From Leucogyrophana mollusca (taxonomy: Eukaryota > Basidiomycota > Agaricomycetes > Boletales), in NCBI GenBank assembly GCA_021014945.1, contig MU266666.1, forward strand, positions 1 to 24,506: a DNA stretch of 24,506 bases, written 5' to 3'. Below the pieces are notes generated by a model. The model saw only the letters and a program-made list of their open reading frames with translations, was not told where the DNA came from and did not search any database. The stretch's first letter is position 1; the number at the start of each line of letters is the position of its first letter. Below, piece after piece: positions 1 through 10,399 of the stretch. A program made the translations under genes and the position numbers.

Positions 1-306
1 GGTACGAGATCCTTACCACACCGTGCTGGTACCTAAGTTTTGTAATGTAGGGTCAATTTTAAAAGCTCCGAGTTGGAACAGGTAACACATCACCGCTGCC
101 ACCTCCATCCCTGCGCGATGAAGTTAGACTCGCCGTCTTCTATGCTGGTAATTGAGTCACTAGTGTTGGGGGTTCAAGAGTACGTGTAAATAAACAAAGA
201 AGCGATTGATTATGTATAAATAACGTATACGGATCTGAACTCTTCAACCTACACCCGCAGGCCCCCAACACAAAGGGGGGGAACTAAAGCCCGATTCTTC
301 ACCGGC
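1..306. other. Left flank and 3' untranslated side of copy A
   Basis: Bases 1-85 are unique to this side and show nothing recognisable. From about 86 the sequence matches 15238-15515 and lies downstream of the copy A stop codon, so it should hold its 3' untranslated region and polyadenylation site. An AATAAA-like signal is not clear; the AT-rich patch at 186-230 is the best candidate area. Confidence 0.4.
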
Positions 307-3300
307 TCATATATTTCGGCGCTGTGTGTTCTCCATGTATGCGACGGCTCGGCGGAATTTGACTTCAGCGTAATCATAGTCATAGACCTGCACACCACCC
401 TCCCTCCACCCTCGTGCAACCTGAGGAACCGTCAGGTAGTCCGACATATCCAGGACTACAGGTGCCCTGCTGTTGTCCGTCGCACGCTCGAGAACCAAGC
501 GACCATGCCCACGCGCTGTCAAAAGCTTCACCGTTCGCATCTCATCAGGTAACCAGAGTAGGCGCTGCTCGTCTTCTCCTATGAGCCACCCGTCTCTGCT
601 TCGGATGCGAAAGTGGCTGGCGATAGGAAATATGGAGTTGCGTGGGAAACTGGAGCTCGATACCAGTCGTCCTTGGGTGGGGTGCGGGAATTGTCCAAGG
701 TGCCAGATGCCGATAACGCCATTTGTGAATAGGGCAACGAGTCGACCGCAGTCTGAACTAAGGAATACCGAGTTTATATATACGCAATACGGTGGTGTGA
801 GCTGGCACATGCACGATCCATCGCTCACATCAGTTATCTTAACTGAAGGTGTCATTGCTCCGAGGTCTTTGGACATCCATTGTACAACATAACGACCATC
901 TGATGAGAAGATAGCACGATCGCTCCACTGCAGGTCGAAATTTTTGTGAATTTGAACCGATGACGTTGCGGTGTCCACGAGATAAAGTCCGTCGCCGAAA
1001 AGTAGCCGGGATCCGTCCGGGGATAGTAGCGGTGGGGAGTATGCCTGAAGGTCAGTGTTGTGCAGTGACGGACTTGCGCTAGCGTCCCATAGTTGTACGC
1101 AACCTTGACCAAATAAAAGGACCCTTGTATGACTGTCAAGGAAGACGGCCGATTCAAGTTGAGTGTCGCTCGCGATTGAATCACCACCAGGATAGATCAT
1201 CACGAGATCGTCGTCAACAAGCCCCCATATCCAGGCACTTGTTGAACTGACGCAGATGACATGATTAGCCAGAGGCGAGAACCCGACAGAAATGATGTCG
1301 CCAAGGTCCTTTGAAGACTGCCTCATGATAGTCCCCGTCGCCTCGTCCCACACTTGGACAGTATCTCCTCTTATTACCCAGGCGATTCTCCGCCCGTCGT
1401 TGGAAAAGGCAGGAACGGTGATCGACGAATCGTGGATGGCCGCTAAATGCAGCTGTTGAGCACCGGTTATCATATCGAAAATGCCAAGTGTGTGAACCTG
1501 ATGGGCGAAAGCACTTGTCTTGCCGTCTGAGGAGTGTGCAATCACAGGAGAGTCCTCTGTCCGACGTGACTGGGACCAGATGGGAGTGCATTGTAGTGCG
1601 ATGGGAGCTGGATGAAAGGTGTTCATAATGAGACAAAAAGATGACATAACTGACTCAGACACGTACGGAGTTCAGATGAAAAGGGCGTTTGCACGCCAGT
1701 GCTAAGTTCGATAGCTACTCCTCCAATAGACTCATACAGAAAAACAGCGTGTGCTTCGTCTGAGGACATTACAACACGTTCCACGACGTCGATACCGAAT
1801 TCAGAGTATATCGACAACAGTAGTGAACCGGTATCCGCTTCGAATAGCTTCAAATTTTCGGGAGATTTCCAATTTGAAAACGCGAGAACCTGGCACCCGC
1901 TCTCTGAGCTCACAAATGCGACCTGTGGTGAAATGCCCAGAGGAGATGACCATCGCTGTGTCCAAGCAAGACACCGGCTTCGCATATCCCACACGTGAAC
2001 CATGTGGGGAGACACTGCTGCAAGCCATATCCCGTTGCTGGAGAACGCAAGCTCGGTTATTTTGTTGTCATCGTCCAATGCCGCTGAGGCGATGGGGCAG
2101 ACCAACGAAAGTTCATATTGGCCAAGGATTTGGATGATGTTCATATGGCGGACAGCAAGGAAACTGTCCTTGACTGGAGACCAGACCACCTTGTCGACCC
2201 AACCGTTCAAATTTGAAACCGACATTTCGATGACTTGACCTGTGATGCCATCAAGTAGTCCTATATTGCCGGATTCCGATACACAGGTGATTTGGGTGGC
2301 ATCCTTTGAGAGCGCTGCCCAACGCCAATGGTTGTCAGGACAGGTCATCGGCTGTGATGTCATGATGTCCACCATCCCAACGCCAGCTTCCCGGGAGCGG
2401 TATACAACACTTCTTCCGTCAGCACACAGGTATAAAGAGTCGATGAAGCCGGAAGCCACCTCAGTTGGAGTGGCACAAAGTTTATGACCTGAAGTTATAT
2501 CCCAGAGATGCAGCCTGCTATCATCCGATACAGCAACCACACGAGTATTGTTCGGTGAGATGGCAAGTGACATTGTGGTACGACCCACTCCACACAGCCT
2601 TTGCTTGAGTTTGCCGGTGCCAGGATCCCAGACCAAAATGTCATCACCTGAAGACGCAGTTGCAACAAAAGAGCCGTCCGGTGAAAAAGTGACAGGGTGC
2701 TCCGCGTCTTCCATCATGAACGACAAATGCGGCCATGTGGCAGCACCTGAGGCCATAATGCCGTCGCTTGTAGTTACGACGACATGTTCACCAGTGGGGG
2801 ACAGTCCGAGGTGCTTCATAGATGGTGGTTGCCAGTTTATCTTCGCCAATGATGGAATGTCCCATACAGTCACTGAGACCGGGCTGCGTGAGTGGAACAT
2901 GATCCTTTGCCTGGTAGCTCCGTACAATATGGTGTGATGTGTGGGAAACCAGAGGGCAGCAATATGTGTCATCGTCTCCATGTCCCAGACGTCGAAGGTC
3001 GCCTCCTCACAGGCTACAGCAAAAAAAAGACGACTGTCACTAGACCAAAATATCAAATCCACATTGTTCTGTGATTGCCTTGACATCAACCGCTCGCCGG
3101 TGCAAGCATTGCATATGTCAATGACGAATGTCGGTATTTGAGTATTGGGGCCTATACGTGTCTTGTATATTGCTGCTACCCACTGCCCACAAGGAGAAAT
3201 TCGGAGGATGTCACAGTATCGTGGGAGAGGGGTACCAACGCGGGCACCAGTCTCGGTGCTAAACAATCCGACTTCTCCCCAAACGAGCTGGCATGCGACC

Positions 3301-6300
3301 CTTTGCACTTGACCGTGAGCTGGGAATGATGCCTTCAGAACACCGATTGATCGAGCGTATGGCGGGGTATTATCCATTCCGGTAAGCGCGTCCAATATTG
3401 AATGAGTCCGAGTCCCCGCTATACGATCCAGAATGTGTCGACCATGAAGCGACGCTCCTTCGACGTTATAGCTCACCACCAGTTCTCCAGTGAGATAGCT
3501 CCAGACCTCAACATACTTCTTCGGATTTCCGCACAGGAGAATGACATGTTCATCAACGAGAGAGATATCCCCTGCGTTGGGCAATGCCCAATGACTCCGA
3601 AGTGGGCCGCCCACAGCTCTGTACTCCACGGTGTCCCATACAAAGATAACGCCATCCTCGTCTAGAGAAGCCACTCTTGTACCATCGTCTGAGAAGCATG
3701 CGTAACAGATGGATGTCTGATGGCCAATCAAGGGCATTCCAGTAGGACTACATGTATTGAGATCCCATAATCGCAAGGTCGTGTACTCATTGACATATGT
3801 GAAACGAGAGCCATCGGGTGAAATTGCGGGGTGGCAGGTCCCGGGAAGAATAGGGAGGGTGATCAAGGGTGACGGGGATTCAGGAAGATTGGTAAGCATT
3901 ATAGGGATTTGCTTCAACATGGGAGAAAATAGCTTAAAGATGGAGCTGTGGCGAGGGGTGAACGGGATTGCGGACGCGTATATATGTGCAGCACTGCCGC
4001 AGATGGGCTCGTAGAACCGCCGCACGAAGCGATTGGCATCCTCGAGCAACAGGAGTACGTCATCGGATTGTGAGTGGTGCTGAACGCAGAACGTGAGCGA
4101 ATAGAAGGGTCTGATGTTCATGTCAGCCACCATACCTGAAACCAGGGTATAATCCAGTCAAGATTAACCAGAATGCCATCTGCATCACCCCGCAAGCTCA
4201 TCACTTCGAACCAATGCAGCAGGTGAGTCGACAACCAGTCCTTCGCCTCCTGAAATAACTTCCCGTCCTTGGTGGTGGTGTCGGCCAGGTGTTGATGCCA
4301 GTACAGGCATCCGTATCGAGCGTGCTCGGGCACATTGTCCTGCAGACGCTGAGAAAGATCTTCGATGTCCTCGTTCATCTTCGTGGGGTCATTGATACCA
4401 CAGATGTCGCGCTTCAGCACGCGCATTGCGTCGAAACAGCGAGAAGCCAGGAACCGACTGAATAGTTCCTTGTCGATGTAGAACCGACAATCGATGCATC
4501 GCGTTGGCGATGTGAAGAAATCAAAAATGGATGTATGAAATACTCGTATGAAGCCATCCTCTATGCGCAACATGGACCCGAGTCGTGCAATGACGGAGCG
4601 GCAGGTCGTGAGCTCAAGGCGGGAGTCATCCGGGAGCACAATTGGATGTTCCAAAACCCTGTTGCTGAGCCCAAGGAGCATATCTAGCCCTTGCTGGGTC
4701 AATGGCGTTTTGGCAATTACGATGGCGCCGATGATGTTGCGCATGTTGGATGTGCTGGCGGATGAGGGCAAGTTTCTGGAGGCTTGCTGCAAGATCGCTG
4801 TGTACAAGGCATTGAGAGCACCTCCCTGCCCAGTCAAGTGAACTGTGTCAGAGGAGAGCATATAGCGGAGGGCAACCTTCGGATCGTCGCTCCGGAAAAT
4901 GAAATCGCAAGCGACTGACGCCCAGATAAATAACCCGTCGGCATGACGTGCCAGTTCGGCCTTCGTCTCAGGCTCCAACCAGTCCGATGGAAGGGCGTGG
5001 CGATCGGCAATTTCCAGCATCTGAGCAGCGATGTAGTCGAGGATGTCCCTTTCCGTGCTACCGACGCCGTCTATGGATTTCGACAGGCACCCGCGTTCCA
5101 AAAGAGATCGGATATCCACTTCACATCGGCTGACGAGAAAGAGCTTGACGAACTGCGGGAAATTGTCCATCTCGTCCTTTATAGCCCTCAAGATGTCTTT
5201 ACGGTCTCGCTCGCTACCACATTCATCCAGCGCGTCGAGAACGACTATGATGGGACCAGAGAATGCGATCTGGCTCACAGGTTCAATGATATATTTCTGT
5301 AGCTGCTCTCGTGGAGAGAACTGCGTCATCTTCCCATACGCTTTGACTGCAGCAAGAATATGGTCCTTGAGGGTGGTGGAGAAGGATGCGAGTTGGTATG
5401 CGATGCTGCCAAAAAGGAAGGCGGGCCCATTCCGACCGTCGACGCCGCGACTGAAACGAAAGCTCGCGCCCAGACGTCCGACTTTGGCAAAACGCGCAGC
5501 CACCGTGTTTGCGACAGTAGATTTCCCCGTGCCCGCAACACCGTGCAGCCAGAACCCTTTCCTTTCGCTCGGAGATGCAACCCAGGTCATGATGTCGGAA
5601 AGAAGCCCCTGCCGAGTGGTTGGTAGGCAGACGTCGTTGACGTCGCAGCGCACTCCAGCGAGGTCCGTTCCAGGAAGATTTTCTAAGAGTATCGTTCGCT
5701 CTAACAATGGGAGTCAGAGGGAGAATTCAAGAGTTCGATGTGAACGACATCACGCACCGAGGTCTTTTATGTCCTGCGACAGGGTCGACAGCTCAACGAT
5801 GCCTTGCCGGATGTCCTTGAATATTCTCAGAGCGACTAACTCGGACCTCGATTGAAATTGTTCCTTGAGTTCCTTGAAGGCAGTGATATATTGTTCAATA
5901 GCCAAGTCGGTCGACGTCCTCATAGAGTCCCTTAGCGCCCGCTCTGCGACACCCTTGAAGTCAGATTCGTCTGAAGAAGAAGCACAAGCGGACTGACTAG
6001 CAAACCCCTTTCCGCAGTATTCCCTGACGAACAATGCACACTCGTATATTTGCTGCATCATCTTCGAGACGATAGGGACCTGACACCCTTCAATAACAGA
6101 CTCCGCGTCTTTCAGGAAAGACAACATGTCTGCCGCTGTGGACCAAAGTTGCTGGACCTTTTGATCGCGGTCCATTTGCGCACCTATCGCCTGTGGGAAG
6201 CACGATGTCACTTCACGTCGGGGTAAGATGCAGTGTACTGAGTACCTTCGGTATGACACTGAGCACACTCCAAGCGAGCGCAGCCCACGGGTGGACCTGC

Positions 6301-7383
6301 ACAATTATATCGGTCCAATCAGCTTTGCACCCGTCTTTGGTTACTCGAGTACCCGCACCTCGGCGAGAACGCCTCCTATATTCACCAATTTTTCGACGTA
6401 TCCGTAGACCAGCGTGAATCCAGAGCTGCCTGTGACACCCTCGATGGCGTTCACATCACCTGTGATAGCAGGCACGCTCCCGATAACTCGTGGGGTAGTC
6501 AACCCGCTAACACTGCGATGGGCTTCATCCGCTGCTAAACTGACTTCCCCTAGGGACTTCGCTGGACGATCCTCGGCTGACGAGAGCGAAAGGTCTGCAG
6601 AAGCATCGACATTCGCGCCTTGGAAGACTGGCTCCACAACTGCCACAGGGATCTCATGCTGAGATCTCCTTGCAGGTTCTACGGCTGACGAAGACGATTG
6701 GCCTGCAGATGCGTCAACACCCGCGTCTTGGGACGAGATCAGCGCGGATTCCCGGAGCGGAATGTGTTCGAAAGTCAAGGTAATCTCTCCTCGCGGGCCG
6801 CCTTCCTTCTGCAGCTGAAAAGTTTTCTCTACAACTATAAACAAAACTCAGACGCACAATCGCTGAAAGCAGTGATCCAACGCTCACCTGTAACGTCACC
6901 GATATCTTTTATGGAAACGGACGTCTCACCTCTCAGGGACGATCTGCCAGTATCCGCCCGGTCTATCACAGCTACGTGTAGGACCACGGAATCTTGGACA
7001 GTTCTGCGGGATGATAGCAGCGCCGGCCTTCAACAGGGTATGGTAGCATTGATGTGGGGGCGAGAACGTACAGCACAAAAGTCTCGTTCCACTCTGGATC
7101 GCTCTCCTGGCATTCCTTCGTCTTCCAGATGCGCTCACCGGCCGAGACCACCACAGAAAACTTCGACTGTCGATGAATCTTGCGACTTGGTATCCCCGAC
7201 GCCTTCAACACTTCAGAGTTGAACACTGTAAGTAATACACAGCGCATAATGAATATTGAATCGACGTACCGGTCAGGAGTATCTTTCTGGAATAGCACAG
7301 CGCCACAGTCGCAGCGGTCAGTGACAATGAAGTCAACCACAAGCTAAAATCGATGGAGCGACATACCTCTCAGTGGACCCCAT
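307..7383 (-). CDS. C2-NACHT-WD40 NLR-type protein, copy A (intact, ten exons, 2180 aa)
   Basis: Fungal NLR-type receptor: a NACHT NTPase that oligomerises, with a WD40 sensor half and an N-terminal effector or targeting half; the ligand is unknown. My exon model is 7383-7367, 7286-7270, 7225-7072, 7003-6888, 6834-6359, 6296-6246, 6190-5758, 5700-4136, 4079-1667 and 1607-307. All introns are GT-AG, 44-80 nt, and the exons sum to 6543 nt without a stop. Domains by residue: C2 about 7-128, low-complexity linker about 129-240, helical region 261-421, NACHT with Walker A GVAGTGKST (475-483) and Walker B IIVVLDALDE (572-581), WD40 repeats about 1020-2100. I chose the ATG at 7383 because splicing from it gives a continuous C2 beta-strand (KILLTVFNSEVLKASG) and because the same ATG and intron borders recur in copy B. 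Expression and ligand are unknown. Exact splice borders are inferred from reading frame and paralogue comparison. The family call is firm; a role in non-self recognition or heterokaryon incompatibility is an inference. Confidence 0.9.
420..3851 (-). other. WD40 repeat region of copy A (about 13 degenerate repeats)
   Basis: Thirteen blade-ending motifs can be read in order: LRLWDLN, IFVWDTV, VEVWSYL, FDVWDME, VTVWDIP, ILVWDPG, LHLWDIT and VHVWDMR in exon 9, then LGIFDMI, VQVWDEA, AWIWGLV, VQLWDAS and IGIWHLG in exon 10. SPDG/SDDG turns precede several of them. That suggests two beta-propellers. The repeats are diverged from each other, unlike the near-identical WD40 units of HET-E-type proteins. 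A 59-nt intron (1608-1666, GTACGT donor) splits the region, and the same site is used in copy B. Confidence 0.85.
4136..5700 (-). other. NACHT NTPase exon of copy A
   Basis: One exon of 1565 nt. The P-loop GVAGTGKST lies at 5516-5542 and the Walker B strand IIVVLDALDE at 5222-5251, followed by the FLVSR sensor strand typical of NACHT proteins. The order ERTILLENLPGTD, then WLHG plus P-loop, is the usual entry of fungal NACHT-WD40 proteins. The winged-helix-like part follows (FDFFTSPTRC and the exon end IIPWFQ). All key nucleotide-binding residues are present, so NTP binding is expected. Confidence 0.88.
5758..6296 (-). other. Helical region between C2 linker and NACHT (exons 6-7)
   Basis: Exon 6 (6296-6246) encodes 17 residues beginning VHPWAALAWSVLS, a short hydrophobic helix typical of the segment that precedes NACHT domains in basidiomycete NLRs. 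Exon 7 (6190-5758) gives about 144 residues predicted by composition to be mostly alpha-helical. In copy A the block MDRDQ...GFASQ (61 residues) differs from copy B at only 7 positions, so this part was conserved until copy B acquired its stop. Such helical N-terminal regions link effector domains to the NTPase; no specific fold is recognisable to me. Confidence 0.65.
6754..7383 (-). other. C2 domain of copy A, encoded by exons 1-5
   Basis: After splicing, residues about 7-128 form a C2-like beta sandwich. Visible hallmarks are the first strand (KILLTVFN), the DPEWNETF motif at 54-61 that matches the usual SDPxWNE turn of C2 domains, a strand LHVAVID (71-77), a DRADTG turn followed by a GE (88-89), and a final strand ending in EITLTFEHIPL. 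The first calcium loop (around residues 19-34) lacks the usual aspartate pair, so calcium binding is doubtful and membrane or protein binding without calcium is more likely. Without joining five exons the domain is not visible in any single reading frame. Confidence 0.8.
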
Positions 7384-8658
7384 TCTAACGAGCCACCCTG
7401 GGTGGACGAGGTGGAGTGTAAAGTCTTGATCGAAGATCGTGGCTCAGATGGATCCTAGAGCTCGTGGTTTGTGACACTTTGAGCGACTCGCAGTGGGGAA
7501 CAGGCAGTGCGCAGTGCTGTACATCTCGCCAGGCGCCCACCCGTGAGTGTGATCGACCAATTAGGGTTCTCCATTTAGAAATAAACGTTAACGCCTTGAG
7601 CAACGACAACGGTAAGTGGCAGAGGTTGCCCCCAAGAGTCAGCCCGAAGAATCAAGCAAAAACCTCGTGGTTGGACACACGAGTCAAGAGGTAGAAACCG
7701 ACAGTCCTGCTTGAGTTCGGACCTGTCCGACTGGACACTAACTCAGTGGCTGTGCACACTGGAGGAGTTGATCAGCGCTGCTGTTTGCTCTCGAGTCGCT
7801 TGACTCGCAACAGTGATGATGGCAGGTTCTCCCTGTCATTCAATTATGTCGACGGGCTTCGATCTCGACACGAATCCGAACTGCTCACTTTTATGCATGA
7901 CAGGCAGGTCGTCTGAGTCAAAATCTCCGGGCAGCAGGACTCGATTCCAGGATCACCATTATCGAGCCTCTTCCTCATTGCAGCGATTACAGCAATCATG
8001 ATGCAGGCTATGCCTTCCGTTTTGCGTGCCGCAGCCAGCTGCCGTCCAGGAGCCCGAGAGGAGGCACTTGGGGATGAAATCACCCCGACCCCCATTCGTT
8101 TGTCGACTCGTACAGCGTCCCCGGAAGCGTTCCCATCGAATTTCCAACCTTCGGTTAGCCTGCTTGAATATGGGACCGGAATTGTCGTCGAGCGCCATGT
8201 TCTCCAGCGTGCAGAATTCAGCCTACTCAGTGCTCAATTTCTTCGCCTTCAGGCCTGTCCTCATTGCTCAATTCCGGTCAACGTCGACAACTTTACGCAT
8301 CCTCGTTGCCTAGCCACTTCAATACGTGTACTCTTTCCCCGAGCTTGCTTATATATTTGACGTTCAAAATGGGGTATACATGTGTCCTACATGATATATT
8401 CTCTCAGGTCTCGTAAGTCCTGCCTGAGGACGTCGTTGCACCACTCCTCAAACTCCCGACTTCCTAGGCACAAAGCATACCTAACGGAAGCCGCGTCGGG
8501 CGCTTGAGGTGACTGACGAAGCATCTGGAGGCAGGGTACAGGACCAACCCACCCCGATGACGCTCGAGGAAGACACGCCCTGGATCGTTGGGGGGATGAT
8601 CCGCTAAAACGGCGCTTGAGGACCCCACCAACCTCGAAAAGCAGCCAGTGGCCAGTAC
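7384..8658. promoter_or_regulatory. Duplicated 5' flank and probable promoter of copy A
   Basis: This flank is shared with 22625-24126. The first 300 bases above the ATG are well conserved between copies and probably contain the promoter. A CCAAT pentamer is present on the plus strand at 7557-7561, about 175 bases upstream of the ATG; the matching site in copy B reads CTAAT. I saw no convincing TATA box. Further out (about 7700-8100) a minus-strand frame is partly shared with copy B, but here it is interrupted by a two-base insertion and a stop; it may be a decayed small gene. Nothing else in this stretch is recognisable. Confidence 0.45.
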
Positions 8659-9760
8659 TACACCAGCTGTGCTGCCACCTAGGGCATACTTGTTATCCGG
8701 CGGACGCGTATTCTCCCGTTTTTCCTCAGCCTCTTCGGGATTGCGTTCTTGGCCCCGCCACCTCACCAATCGCTCTGGTTCCGTCAGCTGCAGCAGTCAC
8801 GAATCCCGATGTCAGAATAGAATACGCAAATGATATGTGGAAGCACAAAGGAAGCACGTCGCGTCCCTGCTGAATTGGAGCAAGGGTAGAAGCCCGGGAG
8901 CTGGTGCATAATGAGAATCGATTTACAAGGGCACACATGCAATAGTACATGTCATTCTACAGGTTACGCTTCGGATCGTCGGTTTCCGTGTACAGAGGAC
9001 TTTGATAAATTCCCAAGACATCTACGGAGTGAAGACGCGAATGAGTAGGATAGGAACACGTCGGCCAGTGTCTGAAACAAAGTGTCAATGGAAACACACC
9101 CACGATGTCGATAATCATGTTCGTATCGCCGCCATTGTACAGAACATCACAAATACCAAGTAGCCACTGTCACGAGGTAGCAGTGTGCCTGATGCGCCAT
9201 AGCACCTATGGCAAGTCACTGGTTAGTAGGTTGTGTGCGATACAGAGAGTCGGTGCAGGAGATACGTGCATGGAGACACACGGCAAGATATATGCGTGGC
9301 CTACCAGCGTCGGCAGCTTAGTGTCATCGCGCTGGAGAACCCAAGACCCGGCGTCGCTCATATCCTAGATTTCACATCGACGCCTCTTAGATACTCCACC
9401 AGAAGAAAAAGCAGCCAGACATCGAGGTTGAGACATCGCTGAAGCGAAGCGTTGATCACAAAAAAAGCATCTTCAGGAGCCCGTTGGTTGCCAATGTTGC
9501 GCCCAATCGATGGCTTCGAGTTGATCCGTGCATGATAGAATCCATTCGTGGGCCATGTTGGATCCGTTGAGAGGGAGTCGCCGAGTTTGCCGCAACGCAG
9601 TGCAATTCTAGGCGTCGGGTGCGCTGAGAGAAGTCTGGGTGCCACCTCGTATTCGAGTGCTTCTCCACCAGCCTTGAAGTCAGGCTCTTCTCCACCAACC
9701 CCGAACTGGGACCAGGCCTCACTCAACGGGTGATTGTCCGACGGACGTGGCTTCGGCCTT
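8659..9760. other. Intergenic, nothing recognised
   Basis: No frame here has both an ATG start and a recognisable protein. The longest minus-strand frame (9726-9358, 122 codons) opens with TTG, contains no family motif and is probably chance. No repeat or mobile element was recognised. Confidence 0.5.
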
Positions 9761-10138
9761 CGACGTTCTAGTGGCAGCCTTGGAGTTCACTGCGGGAGAT
9801 GCGGGTTCCTGGTGCGAGCGAAGTGCGGAGGTGTTGAGTTGGGTGCGATCTGTGTGCGAGTGTGGAAGCGGAGGGATGGAAGTCAAATGACACAGAGAAG
9901 TCGTACAGACGTCGCGCATCTGGCCGTTGGGATAGAACGCGAGCCCGAGCCTGAGGATGGAGGCGATTTCTTTGCGGAACTCGGCGCTTCTGGGGGTAGA
10001 CTTCTGGGAGTGGACACCTGCGTTAGGGGGTGGGGGGGACGTAAGCGGACTGAGCACTGAGGGATCGCAGAAGTTATGGGCGAGGGCGGGGGTGAGTCTT
10101 TTAGCCCAAACTAAACCGAAAGACACCATCCACAACAC
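9761..10138. other. Intergenic, long minus-strand frame without known family
   Basis: A minus-strand frame runs from about 10246 to 9719 (175 codons), but it opens with GTG, starts inside the 16-bp tandem repeat and has no family motif. A fragment around 9930-9990 (FRKEIASILRLGLAF) could be a short exon remnant, but no partner exon is clear. I treat it as unsupported. Confidence 0.3.
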
Positions 10139-10190
10139 CCCAAACCGCAAAGAACCCAAACCGCAAAGAACCCAAACCGCAAAGAACCCA
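10139..10190. repeat. 16-bp tandem repeat, 3.2 copies
   Basis: The unit CCCAAACCGCAAAGAA occurs three times without mismatch (10139-10154, 10155-10170, 10171-10186), followed by the first four bases of a fourth unit. It lies in a C- and A-rich stretch that may be an intron remnant on the minus strand. It is short, perfect and so probably recent. Confidence 0.9.
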
Positions 10191-10278
10191 GCCCCCACCA
10201 AACCTGAACCTGCAAAGACCCCAACCCACCCAACCGGCCAAGACACAGAATAGAATCAAAGCAAACCCACAAACGCAC

Positions 10279-10380
10279 CTGCCGCTTCTCTTTCTGCTCC
10301 ACCAGCTCCTCGAGCTCCCTTTCCCCCCTATCAAGCACCTTCCAGCACTCCCACGGCACGGCGTCCGCTCCCCTGAGCTC
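10279..10380 (-). other. Possible exon remnant (34 codons)
   Basis: On the minus strand 102 nt are open and end exactly at a good donor (CAG followed by GTGCGT). They are preceded by an AAAAG that could be an acceptor. The peptide starts ELRGADAVPWECWKVLD and continues into a charged, helix-like stretch (RELEELVEQKEKRQ). It lies just downstream of the dihydroxyacetone kinase fragment on the same strand but does not resemble that enzyme. It could belong to another displaced gene. No function is proposed. Confidence 0.3.
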
Positions 10381-10399
10381 CTTTTACCCGTTTCTCCGC

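Larger units (their letters stand above)
86..8658. repeat. Segmental duplication, copy A
   Basis: This stretch is repeated in the same orientation at about 15238-24126. It covers the whole C2-NACHT-WD40 gene, a short 3' flank and about 1.3 kb of 5' flank. The coordinate offset between matching points is 15209 at the gene's 3' end, 15241 at the start codon and about 15470 at the far 5' flank, so the copies differ by several small indels and one of about 218 bp. Homology fades near 86/15238 on one side and near 8658/24126 on the other. I saw no target-site duplication or terminal inverted repeat at the edges, which favours ordinary tandem segmental duplication over transposition. Boundaries are by eye and may be off by some tens of bases. 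Confidence 0.9.

Noticed and set aside
420..3851. HET-E-like hypervariable WD40 repeats under concerted evolution
   Set aside because: The WD40 blades are strongly diverged from one another; no near-identical 42-residue units are present in either copy.
5043..5855. A 270-codon plus-strand gene opposite the NACHT exon
   Set aside because: It lies antisense to the conserved P-loop and Walker B coding region; it is a shadow frame.
9358..9726. A 122-codon minus-strand gene
   Set aside because: It opens with TTG, overlaps another frame of similar length and has no family signature.
9719..10246. A 175-codon minus-strand gene with a hydrophobic N terminus
   Set aside because: It opens with GTG inside a 16-bp tandem repeat that creates the apparent hydrophobic pattern, and it has no known motif.
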